Below, piece after piece: positions 52,700-60,852 of a stretch of DNA of 64,000 nucleotides (its first letter is position 1; every line of letters starts with the position of its first letter). The notes beneath the pieces are model-generated. The model had not been told where the DNA came from. It made no database searches and saw only the letters and a program-made list of their open reading frames with translations. This stretch comes from Paenibacillus baekrokdamisoli (GTDB taxonomy: Bacteria; Bacillota; Bacilli; Paenibacillales; Paenibacillaceae), in the NCBI RefSeq assembly GCF_003945345.1, contig NZ_AP019308.1, forward strand, positions 3,534,001 through 3,598,000, written 5' to 3'. The position numbers were made by a program, and so were the translations under genes.

Positions 52700-53035
52700 T
52701 TTGTTCGGTGAACCGTCCCACTACGATGCCGCTTTCATGCAGCTCCATAACTTGGTACGACTTCAGTTTAGAACAGGTTGGAGCGACCCGGTACTGATGG
52801 AGGATGGCAATTCCTATCTTTGTATGCGCATCTGCAAGCTGGAATTCTATCTCCATTTGTCATAGTCAATCCTATTTAGATTTTTTAGGTCATCATTTCT
52901 GTTTAAATCAATCATTCTGGTGAATTCTTTCAGAAAGTTCCACCATGCTTGAGGAAGTATTCAGGAGGTATCGCGAAGTATTTTCAATGACGAAATAGAA
53001 ATTCGTACTGGATTAAAAAACTTTTTCTACTATCA
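52700..53035 (+). pseudogene. Relic of a YesN-type regulator gene and its control region
   Basis: This stretch aligns by eye over its full length with 28845-29165, the control region and first codons of the intact yesN-like gene: shared blocks include GATGCCGCTTTCAT, AATTCCTATCTTT, TTCTGTTTAAATCA and CAGGAGG, then TGACGAAATAGAAATTCG against TGACGAAATCGAAATCCG. The ATG is lost and the frame is broken, and matching stops near 53035. The region therefore holds a dead copy of the regulator start beside the GlcNAc-type operon. The rest of 53036-53160 shows nothing recognised. Confidence 0.8.
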
Positions 53036-53163
53036 CCATGTCCAAGTTACCATGCTTCTTACTCATGAGAAAGTTGAATTTATTTGTATACAATCCTACA
53101 GTTTTGTCCAACAAGCTCTATTCAAATGTACAACGAAAAAATACAAGTATATCCAAAGAAAAC

Positions 53164-53190
53164 AGGACAGCCTCTATCAAAGGCTGCCCT
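53164..53190 (-). terminator. Terminator of the duplicated binding-protein operon
   Basis: AGGGCAGCCT ... AGGCTGTCCT on the minus strand (one mismatch/G-U), followed by GTTTTCTTTGG; 55 bases past the stop at 53246. Confidence 0.7.
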
Positions 53191-53245
53191 TAAAATCTGC
53201 ACGATTAGTAGTGAAATTCTAGACAAATCGTTACTCTATCGCTTC

Positions 53246-54607
53246 TTACTTCTTAATCTTCGCTGCATCCAGCAAAGCTTGTCCTTCCTTCTGAATCGCA
53301 GCTATGATTTGATCGACGGACTTCTCGCCTTTCACAGCGGCAGTAACTTCTTGATTGACGAGATCCTGGAATAACGTGAAGAACTTGGAGTCATAGCCAG
53401 CGAACGAAACCCCCGGTGTCCAGAGCGGCAGCAGCTCGTACAGCTTCCTAACCAGCGGATCATGGTTATAGGTCAAATAGGATTTATTACTTGCAAAATC
53501 GTAATCCTCCAGACCTGAACGAACCTTTGCCATGTAATCACCGTTCATAAAACGTATGAGCTCCCATGCCGTGTCCCCATTTGCGGCTCCTTCTCTGATT
53601 GCCATATAGTTATTAACATCAATATTAAATGAACGTGTATTATCCAGGGAGCTTACTGGAGGTGTGACCATTCCAACTTTGAACTTCATATTCTTTATCC
53701 CGTTGTAGCTCGAGATCTTCATAGCTGCTTTGCCCTTTTGAAACAATTCCGCCTCACTTATTTCCTCTTGGCCATAATAAGTTGTACCGTCTTTCACGTC
53801 GCCTTTAACATCCTGCATTAGAAATGTACCGTTCTTATACAAATTAACGACCGTACTTAATGCCCGCTTCCATGCTGGGGTATCGACCGTTACCTTTCCA
53901 GTTGTAAAGTTATATGACCGGATACCTTCGGAATAATTGATTCTATCGATTAGGTTATAGGGCATGCTGCTGAAAGGCTGATGATAACCAACCACACCAT
54001 CCTTATTGCTCCCAGCTTGAGCAAGCTTGCCTGCAAGCTCCATCACATCAATCATCGTCATTCCGTCATGCGGCTGCTCGACCTTATATTTATCAAAAAT
54101 ATCTATGTTGTAATATAAAACTGAACTTTGGAAAGAAGGCAGCAGTCCATAGAGCTTTCCATTGTCGTTTTGCCTAGCAAGTTCCAACATACCTGGATAA
54201 AACTGATCCTCTTTCATTCCACTATCAATCATTCGCGGAGTGAGCTCTTCAAGCAGTCCCTCATTGGCTAATTTCTTGTATCTACTTCCCTCCCAGATCA
54301 AGAGGAGATCTGGATTTTCCTCTTTAATCTTTTGTACATATTGCTCATCCGTTAGTGGATGATGAAAGTCTGGGTCCAGCTCAATGAGTTCAACCTTCAA
54401 ATCAGGAAATGCGGCTTCAATATAATCACCGTAATAATAGGGGTACGAGCCTTTGTTACCGATAGCGATCTTCATACTTTTCTCTGTCTTCGAGCTGTTT
54501 CCGGAATTCGACATGCAGCCTGACAACAATACGCTGAACAGCGCCATAACAACCACCACTCCTATTGCAAGGAAGCGATATTGAGAATGATTACGTCGTT
54601 TCATCAT
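53246..54607 (-). CDS. Solute-binding lipoprotein of the sigma-associated system, copy 2
   Basis: 453 residues: signal peptide with lipobox LLSGCMS, then a type 1 solute-binding fold (MKIAIGNKGSYPYYYGDYIEAAFPD, NPDLLLIWEGSRYKK, LPSFQSSVLYYNIDIF). Paralogue of 56399-57742 with the same order of motifs. The last 33 residues, including GEKSVDQIIAAIQKEGQALL, are nearly identical between them, in DNA as well. Its ATG overlaps the stop of the upstream gene (ATGA), so the pair is coupled. No permease or ATPase gene is near. A sensing role with the sigma system is more likely than import. Confidence 0.88.
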   Translation of the reverse strand: MMKRRNHSQYRFLAIGVVVVMALFSVLLSGCMSNSGNSSKTEKSMKIAIGNKGSYPYYYGDYIEAAFPDLKVELIELDPDFHHPLTDEQYVQKIKEENPDLLLIWEGSRYKKLANEGLLEELTPRMIDSGMKEDQFYPGMLELARQNDNGKLYGLLPSFQSSVLYYNIDIFDKYKVEQPHDGMTMIDVMELAGKLAQAGSNKDGVVGYHQPFSSMPYNLIDRINYSEGIRSYNFTTGKVTVDTPAWKRALSTVVNLYKNGTFLMQDVKGDVKDGTTYYGQEEISEAELFQKGKAAMKISSYNGIKNMKFKVGMVTPPVSSLDNTRSFNIDVNNYMAIREGAANGDTAWELIRFMNGDYMAKVRSGLEDYDFASNKSYLTYNHDPLVRKLYELLPLWTPGVSFAGYDSKFFTLFQDLVNQEVTAAVKGEKSVDQIIAAIQKEGQALLDAAKIKK

Positions 54608-56046
54608 TTAGTACCACCTTGCTTTGCAACCATTAGAAGAACCTGTTCAAGCTTCTCCTGAAGCTGATGAACTGCTGCATCTACGGTAATTTTCCCATCC
54701 ATAACCGACTGCATAATTCCGCTGCCAAGCTGCTCGAGCTGACTATTAACCTCACTATTTGAGGGGTTTTTCTGATAGAGATTGATTTCCGCAAAAACTT
54801 GGTCTGGATCTACATTGGTCTGGTAGAAGGCTTTCCACTGATTAGAAGGTTGAGATTTCATATCTGTTTCACGTGAACTTAGTGGATTAATCGACATACT
54901 CAACTGTGAGCTCTTAACTAGTTCACCGCCTGTAATGAAGCGCAGCAGCTCCCAAGCTGCTTCACTGTTCACTGTATCCGTATTAATGGCGTATACCGTT
55001 CCGGTATTCAAATATTGCGTTTGGTTTGTAGCTGACAAATCCATATGAAGCGGCAGCGTTGACCAACTCAACTTCATTCCAGCCTCAGACTCGTAGCTAT
55101 TCATCATCCTGTAATAGTAGCTATCATCAATCTTCATCGCTATTTTCCCTTGAGCGAAAAGATCTTGTTTATAAATATCCTTCATAGTGCTGCCACCCTT
55201 GCTATATACGATTGGCTTAGGTTTAGCGAGCCACCCTTCTTTGTACCCTCCAGCAACTTTTTGCCAAACCTCCTTCCATGCCCCTGATTCAACAGTTGCA
55301 TGCATAGTGCCGCCACTGTCGCTTATCGACTGCAGCCCCATCGATTGACCGATAAAATTGACAATTCTGTAGGGATTCCTACTATAATAGGAATCGAGTC
55401 CTGACACGCCAGTTCCTTGGAACCGAGCTGCAGCAACCAACACCTCGTCCATTGTAATATTCCCCTTCGGAAGAGGCACACCATATTTGGCAAATAAATC
55501 TTCATTGATGAAGAGTGCCGTCGATGTGAAATCAGAAGAAAGGCCATATAACTCCCCGCCCCCCGCCTTGCGAAGCAGCTGTACAAGTGGAGCATATAAG
55601 CTATCGATATCGAACTTACTGGATTTAATAAATGAATCTATTGATTTCAGTTTCCCCTCCGCAGCCAGTTGGACATATAAATTCATAGGCAATTGAAGCA
55701 AATCTGGCTTCTCTTGTTCCATCCAAGAGATAAATTTCGAAGCATCTGTGTTGCTATCATTGGGCGCATTTGTCATCGTAATTCGTACAGAAGGATGCCT
55801 AATGATGAATGGTTTCCTGATCGTATATTCAAATGAACCCGTTTGCGGAAACTGATGAATCTTAAGTGTTACCTCTTTATCCGCAAGCGGATCATCCCTT
55901 AACGCAGCTGGAATACTAGAGTCAATCTTAGGACCAAGCATGTCCTTCAAATCCCCGCGGAACCACCAGCCGCATCCAAGCAAGATAATGACGCTCATAA
56001 TCGCGGCGACTGTGCGAAAAGGTGATCGGTGATCGTTTGATTTCAT
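54604..56046 (-). CDS. Membrane-attached solute-binding protein, copy 2 (anti-sigma tail lost)
   Basis: 480 residues. Paralogue of 57739-59304 but starts at the residue matching Met38 there, so it lacks the cytoplasmic tail. N-terminus SPFRTVAAIMSVIILLGC: either a membrane anchor or a lipoprotein signal with lipobox LLGC (Cys25). The binding domain shows KPFIIRHPSVRI, KPDLLQLPMNLYVQLAAEGKL and GGGELYGLSSDFTSTALFI. AAGGAG nine bases before the ATG arose in what was coding sequence of the ancestral gene. First gene of the second operon, under its own ECF-type promoter. Confidence 0.88.
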   Translation of the reverse strand: MKSNDHRSPFRTVAAIMSVIILLGCGWWFRGDLKDMLGPKIDSSIPAALRDDPLADKEVTLKIHQFPQTGSFEYTIRKPFIIRHPSVRITMTNAPNDSNTDASKFISWMEQEKPDLLQLPMNLYVQLAAEGKLKSIDSFIKSSKFDIDSLYAPLVQLLRKAGGGELYGLSSDFTSTALFINEDLFAKYGVPLPKGNITMDEVLVAAARFQGTGVSGLDSYYSRNPYRIVNFIGQSMGLQSISDSGGTMHATVESGAWKEVWQKVAGGYKEGWLAKPKPIVYSKGGSTMKDIYKQDLFAQGKIAMKIDDSYYYRMMNSYESEAGMKLSWSTLPLHMDLSATNQTQYLNTGTVYAINTDTVNSEAAWELLRFITGGELVKSSQLSMSINPLSSRETDMKSQPSNQWKAFYQTNVDPDQVFAEINLYQKNPSNSEVNSQLEQLGSGIMQSVMDGKITVDAAVHQLQEKLEQVLLMVAKQGGTK

Positions 56047-56185
56047 TCAAATACACTCCTTCACTTTACTCTTTATATATGAGGTGAACCCATTCTTCCA
56101 TTGGAAGTCTTTCAAGCAGAACCATGACATTCAAGCCATTAATTAGATCTATGAAGTCAAACTGAAAGTCGTTCACCTCATAAAG
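56047..56185 (-). pseudogene. Remnant of a sigma/anti-sigma gene pair
   Basis: Reading leftwards from the promoter, GTGAACGACTTTCAGTTTGA matches the first codons of the intact sigma gene (59870), running to about 56130. After a deletion of most of sigma and the start of anti-sigma, the sequence AATGGGTTCACCTCA to GAATGAAATCAA matches anti-sigma codons 21-40 (59180-59250), with a frameshift and a stop. It is a clear scar of a tandem duplication followed by internal deletion. Confidence 0.85.
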
Positions 56186-56212
56186 TAGACGAAATAATGT
56201 GGGAAAAGTTCC
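56186..56212 (-). promoter_or_regulatory. ECF-type promoter of the second binding-protein operon
   Basis: On the minus strand GGAAC (56212-56208), 16 bases, CGTCTA (56191-56186). The same elements and spacing occur before the sigma gene, so both operons are probably read by that sigma factor. Confidence 0.75.
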
Positions 56213-56268
56213 CTATTTATGAAATAAGTATATTTTATATATGTAAGAGATCTGATTGAACAACAAAT

Positions 56269-56312
56269 AAGAGCCACCCTCCAACAGTAAATACTGATAA
56301 AGGATGGCTCTT
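56269..56312 (-). terminator. Terminator between the two binding-protein operons
   Basis: AAGAGCCATCCT ... AGGGTGGCTCTT on the minus strand, followed by ATTTGTTGTT. It ends the sigma operon after 56399. The remaining bases 56313-56398 hold nothing else. Confidence 0.75.
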
Positions 56313-56398
56313 CACTAACGCTCATTCAACACTGTGGATTCTGCTTGACAACCTTTACCTGCCCCAGCTTACTGTATGGAATGTAGTTGGATTTGCTC

Positions 56399-57742
56399 TT
56401 ACTTCTTAATCTTCGCTGCATCCAGTAAAGCTTGTCCTTCCTTTTGGATCGCAGCTATAATTTGATCGACAGACTTCTCGCCTTTCACAGCGGCAGCTAC
56501 TTCACTATTAATTATATCTTGAAACGACTTATAAAAAATGGTTTCATCATACTTATCATTAGAGAAGTAGGGCGTATGAATCGGAAGCAGGTCGAAAACT
56601 TTGTTAACAAGTTGATTTTGCGAATAGTTAAGATAAGATTTTTTGCTAGAAAATCCAGACACTGTACCTAATTTGGAAGAGACCTTGGCTATATGATCAC
56701 TTGTCATCAATTCGATTATTTTCCATGCCATCTCTGAATTCGTCGAACCCGAGCGAATGGCCATAACATCAAATACATAAATATTAGCGCTTCTATTCCG
56801 TTGTGTAGAACTTACTGGCGGAAGTACCGCTCCCCACTTAAACTTATAATTATTGTGTTCATTGTAATAACTAATCGTCATTGCTGCTTTCCCTTGTCCA
56901 AACAGGTCTGCTTGCTCACTAGCTTCTTGATCATAGGTTTGAACCCCATTTATCACTTTGGGCTTTATTTCTTTGAGTGATAACGTCCCGAATTGATACA
57001 AATTCACTACGCTCTCTACAATATGATGCCATGAAGGGGTATCAATTGAAACTTTACCAGATCTAAGGTCAACCATTCGAATGCCTTCGCTTCTCTGGAA
57101 ATCTTCCAAAACGTTATAAGGTAGGTTAGAGAATGATTGATGGAAGCCAACGATTCTATCCTTACTGCTGCCACCTGATTTAAACCGACTTGCCAGTTTG
57201 TATACCTCCTCAAGCGTCATGCCATCTTGAGGAAATTCTACGCCTGCTTTTTTAAACAGATCCTCATTATAATAGAGAAACGCGCTTTGGAAATTCTGAG
57301 CAAGCGCATACAGCTTGCCTCCGCCATCTTGCTTTAGCCAATCGATCATACCAGGATAAAAGTCATCCTCCTTCATGCCGCTCTGATACATTTTATCCGC
57401 GATATCCATGAACACGTCTTCGTTTACCAGAGTATTGAAACGCCATATATCACATAAGATCAAGTCTGGCTTTTCCCGCTCTAATTTCTTCTTAAACTCC
57501 TCGATGGTTGTATTATGATACTGATCAGTTTCCATCTCCACCAGCTCTACTTTCAGATCCGGATATGCCGCGTCAATGTAATCTTGATACAAATACTCAT
57601 AAGTCCCCTTATCTCTAACCGCTATCTTCAAAGTACCCTTCATACCCTGAACGGGTGTTTCTGAAGAGCACCCTATGGTCATAAGAGACAGAATAGAGAC
57701 CACCAGAGTTATGGAGATTATGTGCAGCCAATGGCGTCTCAT
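56399..57742 (-). CDS. Solute-binding lipoprotein of the sigma-associated system, copy 1
   Basis: 447 residues: signal peptide with lipobox TIGCSS, then the binding fold (LKIAVRDKGTYEYLYQDYIDAAYPD, KPDLILCDIWRFNTLV, AQNFQSAFLYYNEDLF). Third gene of the sigma operon, overlapping the anti-sigma gene by four bases (ATGA). Paralogous to 53246-54607. As a second extracellular binding protein it may present ligand to, or compete with, the membrane-attached partner. Confidence 0.88.
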   Translation of the reverse strand: MRRHWLHIISITLVVSILSLMTIGCSSETPVQGMKGTLKIAVRDKGTYEYLYQDYIDAAYPDLKVELVEMETDQYHNTTIEEFKKKLEREKPDLILCDIWRFNTLVNEDVFMDIADKMYQSGMKEDDFYPGMIDWLKQDGGGKLYALAQNFQSAFLYYNEDLFKKAGVEFPQDGMTLEEVYKLASRFKSGGSSKDRIVGFHQSFSNLPYNVLEDFQRSEGIRMVDLRSGKVSIDTPSWHHIVESVVNLYQFGTLSLKEIKPKVINGVQTYDQEASEQADLFGQGKAAMTISYYNEHNNYKFKWGAVLPPVSSTQRNRSANIYVFDVMAIRSGSTNSEMAWKIIELMTSDHIAKVSSKLGTVSGFSSKKSYLNYSQNQLVNKVFDLLPIHTPYFSNDKYDETIFYKSFQDIINSEVAAAVKGEKSVDQIIAAIQKEGQALLDAAKIKK

Positions 57743-59304
57743 TGCTTATCCCCTCCTTTACTGTTGGTATTCTGAAGAAGGGTGTCTACCTGTATCTGTG
57801 CTTCCTTCAATGCCTGTTCAACCGTTGCTTTCTCAGCAATGACCGCCTTCATCTGTTCACCAGCTATTTCATTAAATTGCTGATAAGCATTCGCATAAGC
57901 GGAATCCGATTGCCTATTCATATCCGTCAGTGCTTGTTGTGGATCGATCTCCATCTTATAAAACGCCCGCCATTTGGGTTCAGGAACCGACTTCATCGCA
58001 GATGGGCGAGATAAAATCTGTTTTGCACTAAAATTCTCGGCGCTATCGTCCCGTTCGGCTACCTGCGGTCCGACTGTAAAACGTAAAAATTCCCATGCCG
58101 CATCTGGATTAGTTGTTCGGGCATTAATCGCATAAACAAATGGAATGTTAAGGTATTTACTGCCATTAGTGGCGGAAGAATCAATACGATAAGCTACCGT
58201 TGACCAATTGATTGCTTTTTTTGTACTTTTCTCATATTCCGCCATGCTTGCATAATAACTAGTCCCAAAACTCCCGGGTAACATCATTGCAGCTTTTCCA
58301 GAAGCAAATAGATCCGTTTTGAACATTTCATTGGCATAGATAACCTTTTTACCCGAAAAATCCAGAGGTGGTGAATTATTAATCCATCCTTCTTTATAGC
58401 CTTCCGCAATTTGGGACCAAATCTTCTCCCAGCCCTTCGTTTGCAATGTCGCTTTCCACTTGCCATCGATTTGCGAAATCGCCTGCAGCCCAGAAGATTC
58501 CCCAATTAAACTTGCCAATAAAGATTTATTACTGCGCTCATAGCTTGTTAATCCCACCGTACCTGTACCTTGAAAACGTGCAGCTATCTTCAGAATTTCA
58601 TCCAGGGAAGTCCCATCCTCGGGAACTGGTATGTGGTTAGCTTCAAAGAGATCCTTGTTAATAAACAACACACTTGAATCAAACTCTGTTGTTAATCCAT
58701 ATAATTCTCCACCTCCTGCTAAACGGAGCGCATCAACAACCGGCTTATGGATGGCATCCAAATCGAATTTTTCTTTGGCGATTAATGTGTCGAGTGCCTT
58801 TAATTTACCTTCTGCGGACAATTTAACAAACAGATTCATGGGCAGCATCATTACATCTGGCTGGTTTTTATCCATCCATTTCTCAAACTCTTCGGGAGTT
58901 TGTTTTTCATTCATTGTTATGTTTAAAGTATCTATACTCACAGAAGGATGACGAATAATAAAAGGCTTCTTGATTCGATCGAAATTTCCATATTGGAGAA
59001 TTTGAACCTTCAAGCTAACTTCCTTATCTCCTAACGTATCGTTACTCAATGCACCAATAGCTTCATAAGGCTGGTCCTGCCCAAGCAAATTCTTCAAATC
59101 CCCGCGGAACCACCATCCGCAGCCAAGCAATATTACGACGCTCATGATCGCGGCGACTGCGCGAAAAGGCGATTTGCGCTGTGTTGATTTCATTCGAATA
59201 CGCTCCCTCACTCTACGTTCTAGGTCTGAGGTGAACCCATTCTTCATCGGAGGTCTGCTGGCAAGCTGACGCTCCCAATCCTTCACCGGTTCCTTCATGT
59301 CCAT
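57739..59304 (-). CDS. Putative anti-sigma factor fused to an ABC-type solute-binding domain
   Basis: 521 residues. Residues 1-48 are hydrophilic and basic near the membrane (GFTSDLERRVRERIRMK), as expected for a short anti-sigma tail without a zinc motif. Residues 49-66 form one membrane helix (AVAAIMSVVILLGCGWW) that also contains a lipobox-like LLGC (Cys62). From about 90 on lies a solute-binding domain: KPFIIRHPSVSI, QPDVMMLPMNLFVKLSAEGKL, GGGELYGLTTEFDSSVLFI. It overlaps the sigma gene by ten bases, the typical sigma/anti-sigma arrangement. Inference: ligand binding outside frees the sigma factor. The anti-sigma role is deduced from position and topology, not from a recognised domain. 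Confidence 0.8.
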   Translation of the reverse strand: MDMKEPVKDWERQLASRPPMKNGFTSDLERRVRERIRMKSTQRKSPFRAVAAIMSVVILLGCGWWFRGDLKNLLGQDQPYEAIGALSNDTLGDKEVSLKVQILQYGNFDRIKKPFIIRHPSVSIDTLNITMNEKQTPEEFEKWMDKNQPDVMMLPMNLFVKLSAEGKLKALDTLIAKEKFDLDAIHKPVVDALRLAGGGELYGLTTEFDSSVLFINKDLFEANHIPVPEDGTSLDEILKIAARFQGTGTVGLTSYERSNKSLLASLIGESSGLQAISQIDGKWKATLQTKGWEKIWSQIAEGYKEGWINNSPPLDFSGKKVIYANEMFKTDLFASGKAAMMLPGSFGTSYYASMAEYEKSTKKAINWSTVAYRIDSSATNGSKYLNIPFVYAINARTTNPDAAWEFLRFTVGPQVAERDDSAENFSAKQILSRPSAMKSVPEPKWRAFYKMEIDPQQALTDMNRQSDSAYANAYQQFNEIAGEQMKAVIAEKATVEQALKEAQIQVDTLLQNTNSKGGDKQ

Positions 59305-59870
59305 TTTTCCTCCCCGGTCATTAACGATTCCTCTGTTAATTTGCGATTGACCGCAGCTCTAGCACGGTGAAGCCTGGACCTCACTGTACCGCCAGAAACT
59401 TGAAGCATATCCGCCATTTCTTTCATCGAGAGGCCATAATGGCTATTCAAGAGCAGCACCTCACGCAGCTTGGTGGGCAGCTTTAACACGACCGCCCATA
59501 CCTCCTCGGTCATCAGCTTATCAAAGGTCTCTCGTTCCGCCGACGGGTATGCTTGGGTATGCTCACGAGCTGCCCCAAACAGCGTAACTCGGCGAATCCA
59601 GGCTGATCGCAGCACGTCGCGCGCCGTGTTGCGAGTAATGGCCAGCAGCCAAGTTTTGACCGAAGATTGCCCGCGGAATTGATAGAGATGCTCGAATACC
59701 TTTACGAACACATCTTGGGTAATGTCATCAGCCAGCTCTCTTCGATGCGTTAAGAAGAAGGCGAAATTCCAAACGTCTTTGCCATACGCCTGCATGAGCT
59801 CATCCAGCACAGCGTGTCGGTCCAATCCGTCTGTCACATGCTTCAAATAATCAAACTGCAAGTCGTTCAC
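59295..59870 (-). CDS. ECF-family RNA polymerase sigma factor
   Basis: 191 residues. Region 2 with ADDITQDVFVKVFEHLYQF (about 47-65) and the -10 recognition helix SVKTWLLAITRNTARDVLR; region 4 with LPTKLREVLLLNSHYGLSMKEMADML and the recognition helix GGTVRSRLHRARAAV. The open frame begins at GTG 59870, only a few bases after the predicted transcript start, so the mRNA may be nearly leaderless or translation may begin lower, for example at GTG 59837. The same GTG is kept in the decayed copy at 56170, which favours it. Autoregulated through the GGAAC/CGTC promoter. Confidence 0.92.
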   Translation of the reverse strand: MNDLQFDYLKHVTDGLDRHAVLDELMQAYGKDVWNFAFFLTHRRELADDITQDVFVKVFEHLYQFRGQSSVKTWLLAITRNTARDVLRSAWIRRVTLFGAAREHTQAYPSAERETFDKLMTEEVWAVVLKLPTKLREVLLLNSHYGLSMKEMADMLQVSGGTVRSRLHRARAAVNRKLTEESLMTGEEKWT

Positions 59871-59879
59871 CTCACAAAG

Positions 59880-59906
59880 TAGACGAATCAGGTTGGAAAA
59901 GGTTCC
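59880..59906 (-). promoter_or_regulatory. ECF-type autoregulated promoter of the sigma operon
   Basis: GGAACC (59906-59901) and CGTCTA (59885-59880); GGAAC and CGTC are 16 bases apart, as in classical ECF promoters. It begins one base after the stop codon of the upstream membrane-protein gene. Confidence 0.8.
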
Positions 59907-60638
59907 CTAAAGTTCAGCAGATAAATAAGGCTTTATCTTTTGCTTGAAAATAGCCCTAAATGCTTCGCTGCTTTCGAAGCTGTAAGTGGTCTCACCATTA
60001 AAGAGAGTCAGATACCTGCCCTGTTCATCCCATATAAATTGCAGCTCACGAAAACGCTCCTGCTCATGTTCCTGTCTCAGTTCGATTGAGACCGCTGGCT
60101 GCCATGTTGACGGAACAGCAGCAATGCGCTTGGATTCAACTAATGCCGCATAGAGCTTAACGGCATCGGCATCCTTTTCCGATAGAGAATCTCTTATCTG
60201 ATTATGACTATCCAGAATAGTCATGCTAAACCCCGTATTGCTAGGTTCGAGCTGCTTGTGGAGGTAGGAAGACATTTGATCACGAGGATATAATAATTGA
60301 TCAATCTGCTGGGTTAACGGCAGTAAGTTGAACAGGAACAAAGCACCGCCCAGAAGAACAGCTTTCTGCTTGATAGAACGGTTTGTTACCGCTTTACTCA
60401 TTAAAAGATAGGCGACGATAAATCCCAGTGGCAGTGGCAGTGGTAACGACTGTATATGAAAAGTGAATACGGACAAAAAGAGATAGCCAACTATTTTCAG
60501 GAATAAGAACTGTTCAGGTTGTGCCTGCTTGATACTTCTAAGCCACAGCGTAATCGCTATGATGAACATTAATCCAAAGTCGATCAGATAGGTTAATCTA
60601 ATCGATTCTGACGAGAAGGCCAGTGCATGAGGCTCCAT
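59907..60638 (-). CDS. Membrane protein with C-terminal extracytoplasmic domain, unknown
   Basis: 243 residues from ATG 60638 (AAGGGGGATG upstream; 16 further codons are open). About four membrane helices in the first 125 residues (YLIDFGLMFIIAITLWL, FLKIVGYLFLSVFTFHIQ, LGFIVAYLLMSKAV, AVLLGGALFLFNLL), then a soluble domain of about 115 residues (GFSMTILDSHNQIRDSLSEKDAD to FKQKIKPYLSAEL). No family recognised. It abuts the sigma promoter on the same strand, so it could supply read-through to the sigma operon. Confidence 0.65.
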   Translation of the reverse strand: MEPHALAFSSESIRLTYLIDFGLMFIIAITLWLRSIKQAQPEQFLFLKIVGYLFLSVFTFHIQSLPLPLPLGFIVAYLLMSKAVTNRSIKQKAVLLGGALFLFNLLPLTQQIDQLLYPRDQMSSYLHKQLEPSNTGFSMTILDSHNQIRDSLSEKDADAVKLYAALVESKRIAAVPSTWQPAVSIELRQEHEQERFRELQFIWDEQGRYLTLFNGETTYSFESSEAFRAIFKQKIKPYLSAEL

Positions 60639-60800
60639 AATGAACTCATCCCCCTTAATAATTCTAATTCCATAATTATACATCACTCTTGAGAGTTAGC
60701 CCTTTAATCTTTAAAATACTGCTTCGGTGTGTTTGACCTAGGCGTAAATGGCATCCGGATTCTTAAACGATTAAGTAAATAAGCACCTTTAAAGTGAGAA

Positions 60801-60842
60801 ACACCCTTCACCTATGCCAAGATTGGCAGCAGTGAAGGGTGT
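60801..60842. terminator. Bidirectional-looking terminator
   Basis: ACACCCTTCAC-N20-GTGAAGGGTGT, perfect 11-bp stem, with TTGTTT on the plus side and TTCTCACTTT on the minus side. It probably ends the lipoprotein gene at 60853. Confidence 0.7.
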
Positions 60843-60852
60843 TTGTTTGAGG

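Noticed and set aside
52617..52856. Minus-strand open frame of 79 codons upstream of the GlcNAc kinase
   Set aside because: It lies in the decayed regulator and control region and matches noncoding sequence near 28.85 kb.
53246..59304. An ordinary ABC sugar importer locus
   Set aside because: Four binding proteins but no permease or ATPase, and a sigma gene overlapping the first; import alone does not explain the layout.
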